Shown here one piece after another: positions 41,647 to 54,189 of a stretch of DNA of 64,000 bases; positions within the stretch are counted from its first letter, which is position 1, and each line of letters starts with the position of its first letter. Origin of the DNA: Echiichthys vipera (Eukaryota > Chordata > Actinopteri > Perciformes > Trachinidae); the NCBI GenBank assembly GCA_963691815.1, contig OY829659.1:5396015-5460014 (forward strand). The letters run 5' to 3'. Under the pieces are notes generated by a model. It ran no database searches. It saw only the letters and a program-made list of their open reading frames with translations, and was not told the DNA's origin. The position numbers and the translations under genes were made by a program.

Positions 41647-44161
41647 TGGCATCCCGTCTTTTGTTATATCTATCATTTACTAAGTTTGTTACCTTTTCCG
41701 TTCATTATAGTAAAGAAAATGTGTTCTTTATTTTGACTCTACGTGTGGGCTTCAATCTTGTTATGATCCATGTGTCGGCCATAACAAGTGGGGGCTCGTC
41801 CGGACCATAACATGCATAGATTTAAGGAAACATATTTTTGCCCAGTTTTCTCTAGTTGTGTCGGTTTTCGGTTTGGTTTGCTGGTTTGTTTGTTCATCAT
41901 GATCTCACGGGAAGTTTTATAAATAGCATTCCACTTATAAGAACATTATGAGTGTCAGTGAAAAGCGTGTCATATAAAAACCGACGTTCTCATTCCCAAC
42001 TAAACACATGGTTAAGGTTGTGACTTCAAATAAAACTACTCAAAATCATGGTTTGGGTTGAAATGAGTGCGTTTGTCACGTAAGTTAAGTCGTCAATGTA
42101 AAGTAAACATTGACGTTTGCTTAAGACATTGATGTGTTATTAATTATTTAAGCCATTTGGTGATCCCAGGTTGGTTTGTCCGTTTGTCAGCAGGACTAAT
42201 GAAAAAATTCTGATCCAATTTTCATGAAACTTGGTGGAAGGGTGTAGCACGGGCTAATGCTATGCATGGATCTGAATCACAGGGCAAATGATTTTTCCGT
42301 TGCGTTAACATTGCTAGATAAGGCATGATCTTGACATATCACTGAAAACCACAAATGTCAACGTCATGGTGCAGCGAGAGGAAAAGTCAGGGGACCACCA
42401 TAGGTTTCATCTTCTGGAGACAATCAACGTCTGTATAGACTATGATGGCAATCTCAGCAGCTATTGGACAGATTGGTGGATCAACCGGCACTGTCATTCC
42501 TTGAGCCATTTTAAAAATATAAATTGAGAAAAGACTTACATAAGACAATATGATGTAGGAGTGATGTATTTTCTTTGTCATTTTTGGACGTCCAGTTTCG
42601 GTCCACTGAGGGGGTTGTTTTGTAATGTCAGGTGGCATCTTTTTTCAACATTTACCAAATGTCCAGTCTGTGCTATTTATAGTCCAAATGTGGTTGTTTG
42701 TGGACATTCTTTTAACATCGAATTTAGACTATAATAATAACTAGACATGGACGCTATTCATTGCCTACTGTCCCTCCGACCACCGACTCAATCAGCATTC
42801 AGACGAGGCAAGGATGGTGAAGTGTTGATCATGAAACAAGGCAGAGCGGAAAAACCACCGACCCTCTGAATATTGGCCAACCCGCTCTACCACCTGAGCC
42901 ACAGCTCAACAACAGCAACAGGTTGTTTGCTGCTAGCAGTGGTGCTAACATTAGCTTGTTGCTCCTGACCTGCATTTTCAGTCTGTAGTATTTGACTGTT
43001 GGAGAGTTCTGTCGTAATAAGGTGGATAGGCTACCATTTCCAATTTCCACAAAATTGGAACTAGGTCCACTGCTTGGACGACGAATGGATGTCCAGAATT
43101 GGTCATGGACCGATAGACCCAATGTGCACATGATCTGCACCTCTTTCCGACATCCAATGTTCAGTGGGATCACTTATTGACGAGGATTGTGTATTAGGTT
43201 TGGATGAAAGTTACTGTTCAACACTGTTCAAGCATAATAACAAATACATCTAAAACTACTCACCTGTGGCCTCCACCATCCCTTCCAGAATCACGACGAT
43301 CTCCAGCTCGTCCTTGGCCAGATGGGCTTGTGAGATCTCCCAGAAGGGGCTGCTCTGGTTTATTTCATGGCAGATGATGAGTGGCGACACCAGGAAGAGC
43401 CTGTCATCTCCCGTGTTGTAACCCACATTTATGTCCGTCTGGTTCAAAGGGATGAACTCCCCTTCCTTTGTCTGCTTTGACCTGATAAGCTTGGCCCTGA
43501 TCGAAGCCTCCACGATGTGCGAGTTTCGGAGGTCTCCGACTCTGAACATCAGGCACAGCCGTCCGTCTCTTATTGAGATTACCGCATTGGAGGAAAACAC
43601 TAGTGTCTCGGCTCGCTTCTTTGGCTGTGAGATCTTAACGAACATGCAACCCACCATGAAGGCGTTCACGATAGATCCCAGCACCGACTGAATGAGGAGC
43701 AGAAGGATCCCCTCTGGGCATTGGTCCGTGATGACTCTGTACCCATAACCGATGGTGGTCTCTGTCTCAATCGAGAACAGAAACGCAGATACAAATGAAT
43801 TAAGGTTATCGACGCATGGAGTCCACTCGTTGTCGGATAAATGCTCCAGATCCCCCCGAAGGTATGCGATAAGCCACCACATGAAGCCGAAGAAGAGCCA
43901 CGTCACGGTGTACACCAGCACAAATATGAACAGGTTGAACCTCCATTTGAGATCCACCAGCGTGGTGAAAAGGTCCGTGAGATAGCGGTACGTCTCCCGG
44001 ACATTCCCGTGGTGGACATTGCACTTCCCGTCTTTCTGGACATACCGCTGGATCCTCTTTGCCCGCTCCTTTTCTGACAGCTGTTTAGGCAGGTCCTCGC
44101 GGGCCTGCTTCGGCAACTTAGGCGGTTTGATGATGGCTGGGCTCTCCACATCCTGCTCCAT
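41178..44161 (-). CDS. kcnj6: KCNJ6 (GIRK2/Kir3.2), G-protein-gated inward-rectifier K+ channel
   Basis: The two coding exons are 43264-44161 and 41178-41530. They join in phase 1 across ACAG|GTGAGT and CCAG|GC to give 416 aa (human 423). The start is placed at MEQDVESP, which aligns with MDQDVESP of mammalian KCNJ6; an upstream start on another exon is possible. Visible: a slide-helix and M1 region (TTLVDLKWRFNLFIF onward), selectivity filter TIGYG (residues about 136-140), M2 with the rectification Asn in SIVNAFMV, the conserved cytoplasmic domain (MFRVGDLRNSHIVEASIRAK, FIPLNQTDINVGY), and a C-terminal ESKV PDZ ligand. The tail TERNGDIANVESESKV marks KCNJ6 rather than KCNJ3/5/9. The single coding intron is only 1.7 kb. 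Confidence 0.95.
41594..41643. repeat. (TC)n microsatellite
   Basis: About 24 CT dinucleotides in the kcnj6 intron, 64 nt from the acceptor side of the last exon. On the transcribed strand it is a GA tract. Confidence 0.95.
42170..42500. repeat. Dispersed teleost repeat in kcnj6 intron
   Basis: Contains ttcatgaaacttggtggaag, then gcgagaggaaaagtcaggg, resembling 24055-24190. It has no visible terminal repeats. This phrase set is familiar from a common fish interspersed repeat, but I cannot name the family. Confidence 0.45.
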
Positions 44162-44440
44162 GTGATTTCTAGGTGGATTCAAGCCTTTAAGAGAAGAAAA
44201 ACAAACATGATGGTGATTAGTAGGAATAGTTAGAAAAGTGCAAATGCGGGAACCCTGTCGTTTCTGCTTTGATTCAGAGATTCAGCACCGGAGGCTACTG
44301 CAGAAGAACTGTGAGGTACTTTTAAGCAACGTTATACTTAAAACAGCTTAATCACTTCATCTTCGATATCTTTTCAGTTGGCAAAAATACATTTCTGACC
44401 TTCTGCACAGCTACGAACCATCCAGCCCTCTCAGATCATC

Positions 44441-45955
44441 TGGGACAGGTTTTCTCTGTGTCCCCAGAGTCAGGACTAAACATGAGACAGGTCTTCTCTG
44501 TGTCCCCAGAGTCAGGACTAAACATGGGACAGGCCTGCTCTGTGTCCCCAGAGTCAGGACTAAACATGGGACAGGTCTTCTCTGTGTCCCCAGAGTCAGG
44601 ACTAAACATGGGACAGGTCTGCTCTGTGTCCCCAGAGTCAGGACTAAACATGGGACAGGTCTGCTCTGTGTCCCCAGAGTCAGGACTAAACATGAGACAG
44701 GTCTTCTCTGTGACCCCAGAGTCAGGACTAAACATGGGACAGGTCTGCTCTGTGTCCCCAGAGTCAGGACTAAACATGGGACAGGTCTGCTCTGTGTCCC
44801 CAGAGTCAGGACTAAACATGGGACAGGTCTGCTCTGTGTCCCCAGAGTCAGGACTAAACATGGGACAGGTCTGCTCTGTGTCCCCAGAGTCAGGACTAAA
44901 CATGGGACAGGTCTGCTCCGTGTCCCCAGAGTCAGGACTAAACATGGGACAGGTCTGCTCTGTGTCCCCAGAGTCAGGACTAAACATGGGACAGGTCTGC
45001 TCTGTGTCCCAAGAGTCAGGACTAAACATGGGACAGGTCTGCTCTGTGTCCCCAGAGTCAGGACTAAACATGGGACAGGTCTGCTCTGTGTCCCCAGAGT
45101 CAGGACTAAACATGGGACAGGTCTGCTCTGTGTCCCCAGAGTCAGGACTAAACATGGGGACAGGTCTTCTCTGTGTCCCCAGAGTCAGGACTAAACATGG
45201 GACAGGTCTTCTCTGTGTCCCCAGAGTCAGGACTAAACATGGGACAGGTCTGCTCTGTGTCCCCAGAGTCAGGACTAAACATGGGACAGGTCTGCTCTGT
45301 GTCCCCAGAGTCAGGACTAAACATGGGACAGGTCTGCTCTGTGTCCCCAGAGTCAGGACTAAACATGGGACAGGTCTGCTCTGTGTCCCCAGAGTCAGGA
45401 CTAAACATGGGACAGGTCTGCTCTGTGTCCCCAGAGTCAGGACTAAACATGGGACGGGTCGGCTCTGTGTCCCCAGAGTCAGGACTAAACATGGGACAGG
45501 TCTGCTCTGTGTCCCCAGAGTCAGGACTAAACATGGGACAGGTCTGCTCTGTGTCCCCAGAGTCAGGACTAAACATGGGACAGGTCTGCTCTGTTTCCCC
45601 AGAGTCAGGACTAAACATGGGACAGGTCTGCTCTGTGTCCCCAGAGTCAGGACTAAACATGGGGACAGGTCTGCTCTGTGTCCCCAGAGTCAGGACTAAA
45701 CATGGGACAGGTCTGCTCTGTGTCCCCAGAGTCAGGACTAAACATGGGACAGGTCTGCTCTGTGTCCCCAGAGTCAGGACTAAACATGGGACAGGTCTGC
45801 TCTGTGTCCCCAGAGTCAGGACTAAACATGGGACAGGTCTGCTCTGTGTCCCCAGAGTCAGGACTAAACATGGGACAGGTCTGCTCTGTGTCCCCAGAGT
45901 CAGGACTAAACATGGGACAGGTCTGCTCTGTGTCCCCAGAGTCAGGACTAAACAT
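44441..45955. repeat. 42-bp VNTR upstream of the kcnj6 coding exon
   Basis: About 36 nearly identical tandem copies of a 42-bp unit (GGGACAGGTCTGCTCTGTGT then CCCCAGAGTCAGGACTAAACAT). Variants are few (ttctctgtg near both ends of the first half; single-base changes). Two units have an extra G (ATGGGGACAGG at about 45156 and 45660), which shift the reading phase. 42 is a multiple of three, so both strands are open (MGQVCSVSPESGLN / MFSPDSGDTEQTCP). It starts about 280 bp upstream of the kcnj6 ATG exon, so it is probably intronic. Confidence 0.95.
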
Positions 45956-45959
45956 TAAA

Positions 45960-47126
45960 AAATATGTGCTGTATTTTAACTTCCCCCGATCTTTAATTTA
46001 TATCATTTGAACTTCACTATATATGTGATTTATATGTTTTTTTGTATGTTTCTTCTAATGCATTTAAATGTTGTGTGTAAAGCACTTTGAACATGCTTGC
46101 TGATGAATTATGGTATTTAAATAAACTTGATTTATGTCACTGTTTTATGGTCGCAACGTCTTGTGAATAAATCAACTTAAATAAATGTTAATGACAACGG
46201 CTTTGCTGTATAATCAGCTTTATCTGACTTCCTTCAGTGTCCCCCTGCTCTTTCTTTAATTCATTATGTCAGTAAATGCAAACACAGATAGGAGTGGAGG
46301 CCTAAGCCAAGGCATGCCCTGAATCACAATGTGTATTTTCCCAGTCAGGAACTCATTTTTCCGATTATTCTGACATCACATGAATGGAGCACAAATGCCC
46401 TCGTGGCTTTCTCTTTGGCCCATGTTTTGTTTTTTGGTCTTAATTTAACCAGGTTTGTCCCCAGAGAGATCAAATGTAAACCGTCCAAAAATAACAGCAA
46501 GACAGTTTCAACATAAAAGTACGGAGACGACATTCAAATGATCACGTGAAACGTTCACACACACACAGACAGACCGTGGGTTTAAACTCCTTCAGTGTTT
46601 CTGTGTTTTGAAGCTTCGGATCAGATTGTTCGATGCAGCAGGTGCAGAAAACCTAAAAGCTTTCTTTCCCCCTTCGGTTCTGACTTTAGGAACAGTCGAA
46701 TGCACAAACACTTGCAAACCGATGCTTCACTTTTCCACCAAGATTCATGAAAATCAGGCCAGTAGTTCATTTTTTTTCGGGCTGACAAACTAATTTAAAA
46801 AAAGTCAAGGACCCGAGTCACAATAGGATTGGATGATTCATCCTGAAGACAATGGTTGTGCAGCAGCTGCAGGACAAAGTAGGAAAGAGTGCAAAATATC
46901 AACAAAGGTGCAAGTATAAAAATATCAATCACAGGTATTAAAAATCCAAAAAACACGATGCTAACAAGGTAAGGATCATAAATGACTTATACCTCAAGTT
47001 TATAATATATATAATTAAAATACTGCAAATGATGATGCATGTAATGTGCCATTAGAAGGCTGTACATGCATGTAACGTGTGTGTTTGTTAGATTTATATT
47101 GACTTAGTTGCAAATCACTGCACATT
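45960..47126. other. Non-coding stretch upstream of kcnj6
   Basis: No exon or bounded element was recognised. There is a possible fragment ending in aaataaacttgatt near 46121. Confidence 0.35.
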
Positions 47127-47310
47127 CATTCATTCATTCATTCATCTTCAGCCTCTTGTCCCTGTCGGGGTCGTGGGGGGCTGGAGCCGATCTCAGCTGA
47201 CATCGGGCGTGAGGCGGGGTCCACCCTGGACAGAACGCCAGTCTATCACAGGGCACATAGAGACGCACAGAGACAGACAACCACTCACACCTACGGGCGA
47301 TTCATTGTTA
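47127..47310 (-). mobile_element. SINE 3' half, copy 3
   Basis: This is the reverse complement of the 36607-36957 family: (CATT)n at 47127-47142, then gggctggagccgatctcagc, tgacatcgggcgtgaggcgg, acgccagtctatcacagggc, cacacctacgggcga. It is 5'-truncated. Confidence 0.8.
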
Positions 47311-48689
47311 TCTGTGCCTTTATTAATTACACATGCAACATTTATATTTCTTTTAATAAGCCGTATCAAAAGAGAAGATGGATTTTCTGTAAGTAAGATA
47401 GATTCTACTTGATTTGAGCTGTTGTTAATGGCCAAAGTGATGTTATAGTTAAAGTAAAAGCTGGCGTAAATTCATCGTGAGGACACATGATAATAGAAAT
47501 TCACCTGTGCAGCACGGTGGAGTAGCTACGCGACGCCTCTGATGTGGCAGACCTCCTTCACTAATAAGCACATTCAGCCCCCGTCAGCGTTTGTTGGCGT
47601 TTTGTGTGTTTTTTTGTTGCTGTTGGGTTTTTTTTTTACCACTGGAACAAATGGCCGCGTTGGAGCTGCTCTGCTTTCCATTCACAGGAGAATATTATGA
47701 GCTTGAGCAGCCCCGGTTTCCATGGTAACGCACAGCTCAGTCGACCCCAGTGCTCACAATATGGCAGGAATGTGCCGGATGAGGCTGCACGGCGTTGGAT
47801 AACATTTGTCTGTTTCATCTTGTTTCAGAGAGAGAGCCCGAGGACGGACGATGGACTCGTATCTGCTTCACGAAGCTCAGATAAATATCTGTGCATAGAA
47901 ACATAATTATAGAGGCTTCTCTTGTTTACTGAAAATAAAGACGCAATAAAAGCCAATATTGGGACTTATGCTGCGGTGGATGAAGGCCAATAGGGAAGAA
48001 TTGAATTAAAGCTTCTTGATAATAGATTAAATGACTGTGCATGTGGAAGGTGTTAGTATTATCATGTATTTCTATGTTTAAACTTATTGATTTGGTTTTA
48101 CAGCCCACGACTTCACTGTTTTGGTTCGATCTCATCGCCCCCGCGGCGCCATTTTTAACCGCAGCCTTTCAAAAGAAAGACTTTACGCTACCTGCACCAC
48201 AGACGCAGGCAAAGTTGGCGACTGGTGAAAATACAGAACATTAAGGAGCTAAAGAGACGTATTTTTTTTATTATCAGGAGTTGTTTGAGACAAAAACAGA
48301 GCTAGAGAGTTAATATTTGAGTTAATATTGGACTGACATTTGAAACTCCAAATGAAGGCTACTGTGCCGCCGTGGCCTGGCTGCGTAACGTCTAGATTCA
48401 AGGTTTTGATTAACTTTATCGGGTGTGGATCGCAGCAAATAGAGACAGTGAATGGACGACATAACAGCGCTTTCAAAGTATATGTGTTAAATATGTCGCA
48501 AACGTGGAAATAATGCAGATATTTGTACTTAACTCAACACTTTCTGGTTCATTTCTGTGGACAGAATCTCAACTTTCCCTGTCTCAAACAAATATAATTA
48601 ACATTTGTAATGACACCAAATGAAATATTATATTATTTATGATGATTACTCAGTGTAGAAAGGCAGGCACAGCCATAAAGCTATGTCCC
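47311..48689. other. Non-coding stretch, nothing firm
   Basis: No splice-supported frame. Short open frames (for example 47604-47906) lack recognisable homology or exon context. Confidence 0.35.
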
Positions 48690-49500
48690 AGTAAAAAGTT
48701 AGCATCCAGTTATTGGGAGTCTTATGCTAATTCTTGGCTTTAGAAGTGAGTATACAGCAGGTAGTAAGCTAGTTGGTATGCTAATGTTATAATTAAACAT
48801 AGCAAACCTCTGTTTTTATTAGGTATTGACTACTTAATATGATTGACGTCAAGTTTAAAGTCAAATCAATCAAAAAAAGAGCGGGAAAGAGGCGATAACA
48901 AGCTTAAACCCTGATAGCAAACAGGGCTTTTGCTTTCGAACCTGTATCACCGCCAAATAGTGTAGCTAGCTAATGATTCGCTCTTGGTTTTAAAGGAAAG
49001 GCTGAACTGTAAAGACTACTGTAGAAGCAAGCTAGCTGGCATGCTAACGTTGGTAGCATAAATTAGAGCAACACTGTTTATGCATTTACTACAACTATGG
49101 TGTTATTTTGGAAATGCTAATAATGAAGAAAACACCCTTCATATGCTGTTTATTTCTATTAAAGTGCTTTTTTGTAGTACTTTAATGTAAAATCCCAAAC
49201 CGCTAACATTAGCCTAGCTTTAAGGACAGGCTGTGGGTGTTTTTAGCCCTTAACAGGATTCTGCTAACGTAAATAACCCCATAAACATAACGTAGCTAAT
49301 GAAATGCAAACTCTTGACTTAGGAAGACTACTAGGCCAACTTGAAGGTTGTAAGCTAGTTAGCATGCTACGTTAACAGCTTAAATTAAAGCAAAAATAAG
49401 AGAATTGTGCTGTTTTGTATTATTATTTTGGAAATAAAATGAAAAACCACTGATGTAACTCCTTTGATGTTGAGAATTGCTTTCTTATTTAAGTGCTTTA
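48690..49500. repeat. Diverged tandem triplication, period about 270-320 bp
   Basis: The motif gctagttggtatgctaatg near 48768 recurs as gctagctggcatgctaacg near 49033 and gctagttagcatgctacg near 49352. Each is preceded by 'ttgg/cttt..gaagtga/aagactac' and followed by 'attaaa/attagagcaa..' and a 'tattttggaaat' motif. The copies are diverged, so this is an old tandem duplication. Confidence 0.6.
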
Positions 49501-50030
49501 TCTTGAAAAATTAAAAATAAATCAAAGTGCAGCTATGGTTGCTAAACACTTTGGGTTTAGCTAAGCTTGTGTTGTGAGGGCAGGTGTAGAGAGATGAAAC
49601 TGAAGTACATCACTGGAGGTTATCGTGGCCTGCAGAAGGATACGGTGAAGGATGAACTCGAAGGTAAGTCTCTTATCGTTATGTACGAGACGAATGAACA
49701 CATGAGTAGTTACTCATCATACGGTTGTTATTCATCTCTGCTGCGTAAGGGAGACCAGGTAACCAGGTAAAATCGAGGCCATTTGGGGACACATGCTATT
49801 TTTAGACAGCAGAGCACGAGCAGTATGGACGTCTCAGCGCACACTTTCAAAATCTTAACAACGTATTTGTTTAGATCTCGGGTGAGATGTAAACGAGCCT
49901 CACGTCACAACTGATGATCGAAAATACAGCAAAATAGCTGCTGATGTAAAATGGTGCATGGAGCCAATTATACACAATCATGCAGGCTGCAAGACCATCC
50001 ACTGTGATTAAATTAGCTCACCCACATTAA

Positions 50031-50226
<196 letters not shown>

Positions 50227-50890
50227 AAATAAAGGGGAAGTGAAACTAAAACAAATGTAGTGGAAGGCCTAAGTGAGAAAAGATTTTCAGCTCTTTCTAT
50301 TATGATTTTTTTGTTTTTTTTTACCCAAAACAAGTAAAGCAATTTAAAAATATGAAACGACATCACAATGTTATGTCTGTTAGCCGAGCAGGAACAGATA
50401 TAAAGTGGTATAAATACAAGAATAAAGACGTAAATAAAGGAGAGTAAATATAAAGAGAAATCTGTATATTATGTTTAAAAAATATATACTTATTAGTTTG
50501 TTTTTGCATAAACATTACTCTAGGTTTTATATGTATTTTATATAATGTAATTTATTTACCTTTACCCCTTCATTATTCCTCACCACTCAAGCTAGCTAAT
50601 GTTAGCTTTGTTAGCAAGGTGCAAAACAAGTTCACAGCTATTTTAAGGTGCAGCACAGTGACCTGTCAATCACAGGTTAGCCCCGCCCTAAAGTATTTCC
50701 TGGTTTGTCATCTATTTGACGCTAAATGGACCTTAATTTACTAAATTAACACCATGATGTATTTAAGAAGACTTGAAACTAGAGATTGAGACATAAACTC
50801 ATTAGGAAAATGTTAACTGAGGTAAGAAATCAAGTTTAGGCTCATTTTCTCATTGACTTCTATACAATCACACTTCTTTATGGAGCCAGT
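50227..50890. other. Non-coding stretch, AT-rich
   Basis: No coding signal. 50590-50620 (gctagctaatgttagctttg) shares wording with the triplication at 48690-49500. Confidence 0.3.
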
Positions 50891-50893
50891 GCA

Positions 50894-52059
50894 GGCTCCC
50901 CCTGCTGGACATTAGAGAGAACACAGCTTTAAGTGGAGTCTCCTCCTGCTGGACATTAGAGAGAATGCAGCTTTAAGTGGAGTCTCCCCCTGCTGGACAT
51001 TAGAGAGAACGCAGCTTTAAGTGGAGTCTCCCCCTGCTGGACATTAGAGAGAATGCAGCTTTAAGTGGAGTCTCCTCCTGCTGGACATTAGAGAGAATGC
51101 AGCTTTAAGTGGAGTCTCCTCCTGCTGGACATTAGAGAGAATGCAGCTTTAAGTGGAGTCTCCTCCTGCTGGACATTAGAGAGAATGCAGCTTTAAGTGG
51201 AGTGTCCTCCTGCTGGACATTAGAGAGAACACAGCTTTAAGTGGAGTCTCCCCCTGCTGGACATTAGAGAGAATGCAGCTTTAAGTGGAGTCTCCTCCTG
51301 CTGGACATTAGAGAGAATGCAGCTTTAAGTGGAGTCTCCTCATGCTGGACATTAGAGTGTATGCAGCTTTGAGTGGAGTCTCCTCCTGCTGGACATTAGA
51401 GTGTATGGAGCTTTAAGTGGACACTCCCCCTGCTGGACATTAGAGAGAACACAGCTTTAAGTGGAGTCTCCTCCTGCTGGGCATTAGAGAGAACACAGCT
51501 TTAAGTGGAGTCTCCCCCTGCTGGGCATTAGAGAGAATGCAGCTTTAAGTGGAGTCTCCTCCTGCTGGACATTAGAGAGAATGCAGCTTTAAGTGGAGTC
51601 TCCCCCTGCTGGGCATTAGAGAGAATGCAGCTTTAAGTGGAGTCTCCTCCTGCTGGACATTAGAGAGAATGCAGCTTTAAGTGGAGTCTCCTCCTGCTGG
51701 ACATTAGAGCGAATGCAGCTTTAAGTGGAGTCTCCTCCTGCTGGACATTAGAGAGAATGCAGCTTTAAGTGGAGTCTCCTCCTGCTGGACATTAGAGAGA
51801 ATGCAGCTTTAAGTGGAGTCTCCTCCTGCTGGACATTAGAGAGAATGCAGCTTTAAGTGGAGTCTCCCCCTGCTGGACATTAGAGAGAATGCAGCTTTAA
51901 GTGGAGTCTCCCCCTGCTGGACATTAGAGAGAACACAGCTTTAAGTGGAGTCTTCCCCTGCTGGACATTAGAGAGAACACAGCTTTAAATGGAGTCTCCT
52001 CCTGCTGGACATTAGAGAGACCGCAGCTTTAAGTGGACATTAGAGAGAACGCAGCTTTA
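50894..52059. repeat. 44-bp minisatellite
   Basis: About 26 tandem copies of CCTGCTGGACATTAGAGAGA ATGCAGCTTTAAGTGGAGTC TCCT, with recurring variants (cctcctg/ccccctg, aatgcag/aacacag). The last unit is shortened (aagtggacattagagagaac). It lies in the non-coding interval between kcnj6 and kctd7. Confidence 0.95.
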
Positions 52060-52934
52060 AAGCAGCTTCACCTCTCAGAACCTAGATCTACGTCCATCTT
52101 TATTATATTTAATATAAAATCTGTGGTTTTAACAACAATGCTGTTTCTTTAAAAATGAGCAGATTACAGGGAAATTAAATTATTTTTTAAATTAATTTAA
52201 TTTCACTCCTCAAACAGAGGGAGTTGGAAATAAAGGCCTGCTTCAAACAAAGGCCTGCTACCTTTCAGTAGAGGAGGTAAATAAAGGCCCTGGACACATT
52301 ATCCCCCAGCTAAATTAGCTTTTTAGAGCAGATCACCTGTGTTTGTTTCTATATAATAAACATAAAAACAACAACAACAGGGGTTTTTATCACAGGGCTT
52401 CGGGCTAAATGATGCTTGAATCAGCTGCAGGAAGCAAACTAACCAGCTGGAGATGTCCAGTTGTCATGGAGACGCAGGTGATCCAGATCATTACAACAAA
52501 AGCTTAATCTTCTTTTTTTTGTTTTTTTGTGTGTTGTTGTTGGTAAATGCAGCAGAAGGTGTGACAGGTTCCAGGTGGTGCCGCCGGGGCCTGCAGGCTC
52601 CTACAGCCCGGAGTCTGCTCCACACCTCCCGGCTTCCTACTTCCATCTCACCGGCTGCTTTTTTTTAATTTCTCCCCCCCCCCCCTCTCTCTCTCTCTCA
52701 CGCTGCAGGGAGGAGAAACTCGCCTTTCCACTATTATAATAACACTCATATCTACATGCGTGTTTCCTTAATCATCCTTAATTAATCTCTAATTCGACTC
52801 GCACTGTTATGTAACTATCCACCCCCCAGCTTCCTCCTCCTCCTCCTCCTCCTCCTCCTCCAAAACAGATGATTACATTTAACAGGCTTCATCAGTGTCG
52901 CCACCAGGAAAAGGAAGGGAAGGTGCATCCATAC

Positions 52935-53120
52935 CTTGTGCAGCAGATTGTCTCCCCGAGGCATCTTTACATACATTTATGTATGGGTATAAAAAAAATG
53001 AGGCTGTGAGGGTCAAGTCGCTCTCTTTCTCCCGAAAACACCGACTGAAGAGGAGCCGCTAGTTCCCTCTGTCCTCCATCCTCAACACTGAAGACACATC
53101 CGTCTGCCTCCACCCCTCAG
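52935..53120 (-). other. Candidate kcnj6 5' UTR exon
   Basis: On the minus strand a GC-balanced leader-like stretch (53120 down) ends at donor CACAAG|GTATGG (52935/52934). It is preceded upstream by GA-rich repeats (53124-53166). The kcnj6 coding exon has an acceptor (CTTAAAG|GC at about 44188) and so needs an upstream exon. This is the most exon-like stretch in the 45-58 kb interval, but no protein evidence supports it. Confidence 0.25.
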
Positions 53121-54189
53121 CTGGGAGAGAGAGAGGGAGAGAGAGGGAGGGAGGGAGGGAGGGAGGGATGAAGTGCTACTCATTTATTTATTCTTTCTAG
53201 ATTTGAGTTTGCCATTTGAGTTGTTTTAATAATTATTTTCATGCCAATTCAGCTTATTAAACTGAAAAATGTGTGATGCAACATGTACTTTAAAACAGGG
53301 GCGTAGTTTTGTTTTCCAGCATCAGGGGCGGTGGAGGTGGAGGTGGTGGGGGGGCTTTTGGTTTGAGCATGTAACACTCCATTTGCTGCATTCTGGTGAA
53401 TTTTTATTCAACAAGTTGTGCCTTTTCTGCGTTAATTTAGAGCGCAAATGTCTTTATTTATGTTTTGTTTTATTGTTAAAGGTTGATTATAGAGAATGAG
53501 CAGAAAAGCGCCATCTGGTGTCTCAAGATCGTCGTCGCAACAACAAAAATAGTTAAAGCAGTCGGGTTGCCAGGTTGACCCGGTCCAGCAGCCTAGAGGA
53601 GACCGGAGTCTGTTTGAGCCTGTTTGAACCCGTCCCCTTTGGAAAATCGCACCATAAACACAAGTATTAGAGGAGTTTCACTGACAGTTACCGTTAGCAT
53701 TAGCCGTTAGCCTTTAGCTGTTACAGCTAAGTAAACATGAAAGTTAGCTTACAGATCAAGGAGAAACGTAGCCATTTTGGCGTTTTAATGCTGTTGAACT
53801 CCTTTCTCTCAGTCCATGGCGTGAATGCTCGGCCTATATAGACTCTGGTTTTTGCCCGTCTCCTGTCAAAGCAGCTGCAGGATTGGCAAACTCCATTTCA
53901 CCAGTGCCAGCCTACAGTAGCTGCACCCAACAACAGACAACCCTGGCAACCAGCAACGCCCAACACTATTGGCTGCTGCCATGGAAACAGAACGTGACAG
54001 AAAGTCACTAAAAAAATATAGCTGTTAATAAAGATTCTACATATTCAACCTTTAAGCTAAATATTATTATTTATTATTATTATTAATATTAATGAGGTTC
54101 CTCCCTAAATCTACACCAAGCTACTTTGACTTTATGTGGATGTTTTTACGCGTTACGCTGCTTCATACGTCGGCTCCACGGCGCCTCAG

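Noticed and set aside
41052..41810. 252-codon plus-strand frame
   Set aside because: Antisense to the last kcnj6 exon and running into the (TC)n repeat; no independent support.
44436..45958. Very long overlapping open frames on both strands (MGQVCSVSPESGLN and MFSPDSGDTEQTCP repeats)
   Set aside because: They follow from a 42-bp tandem repeat without stops. There is no start context, splice site or homology.
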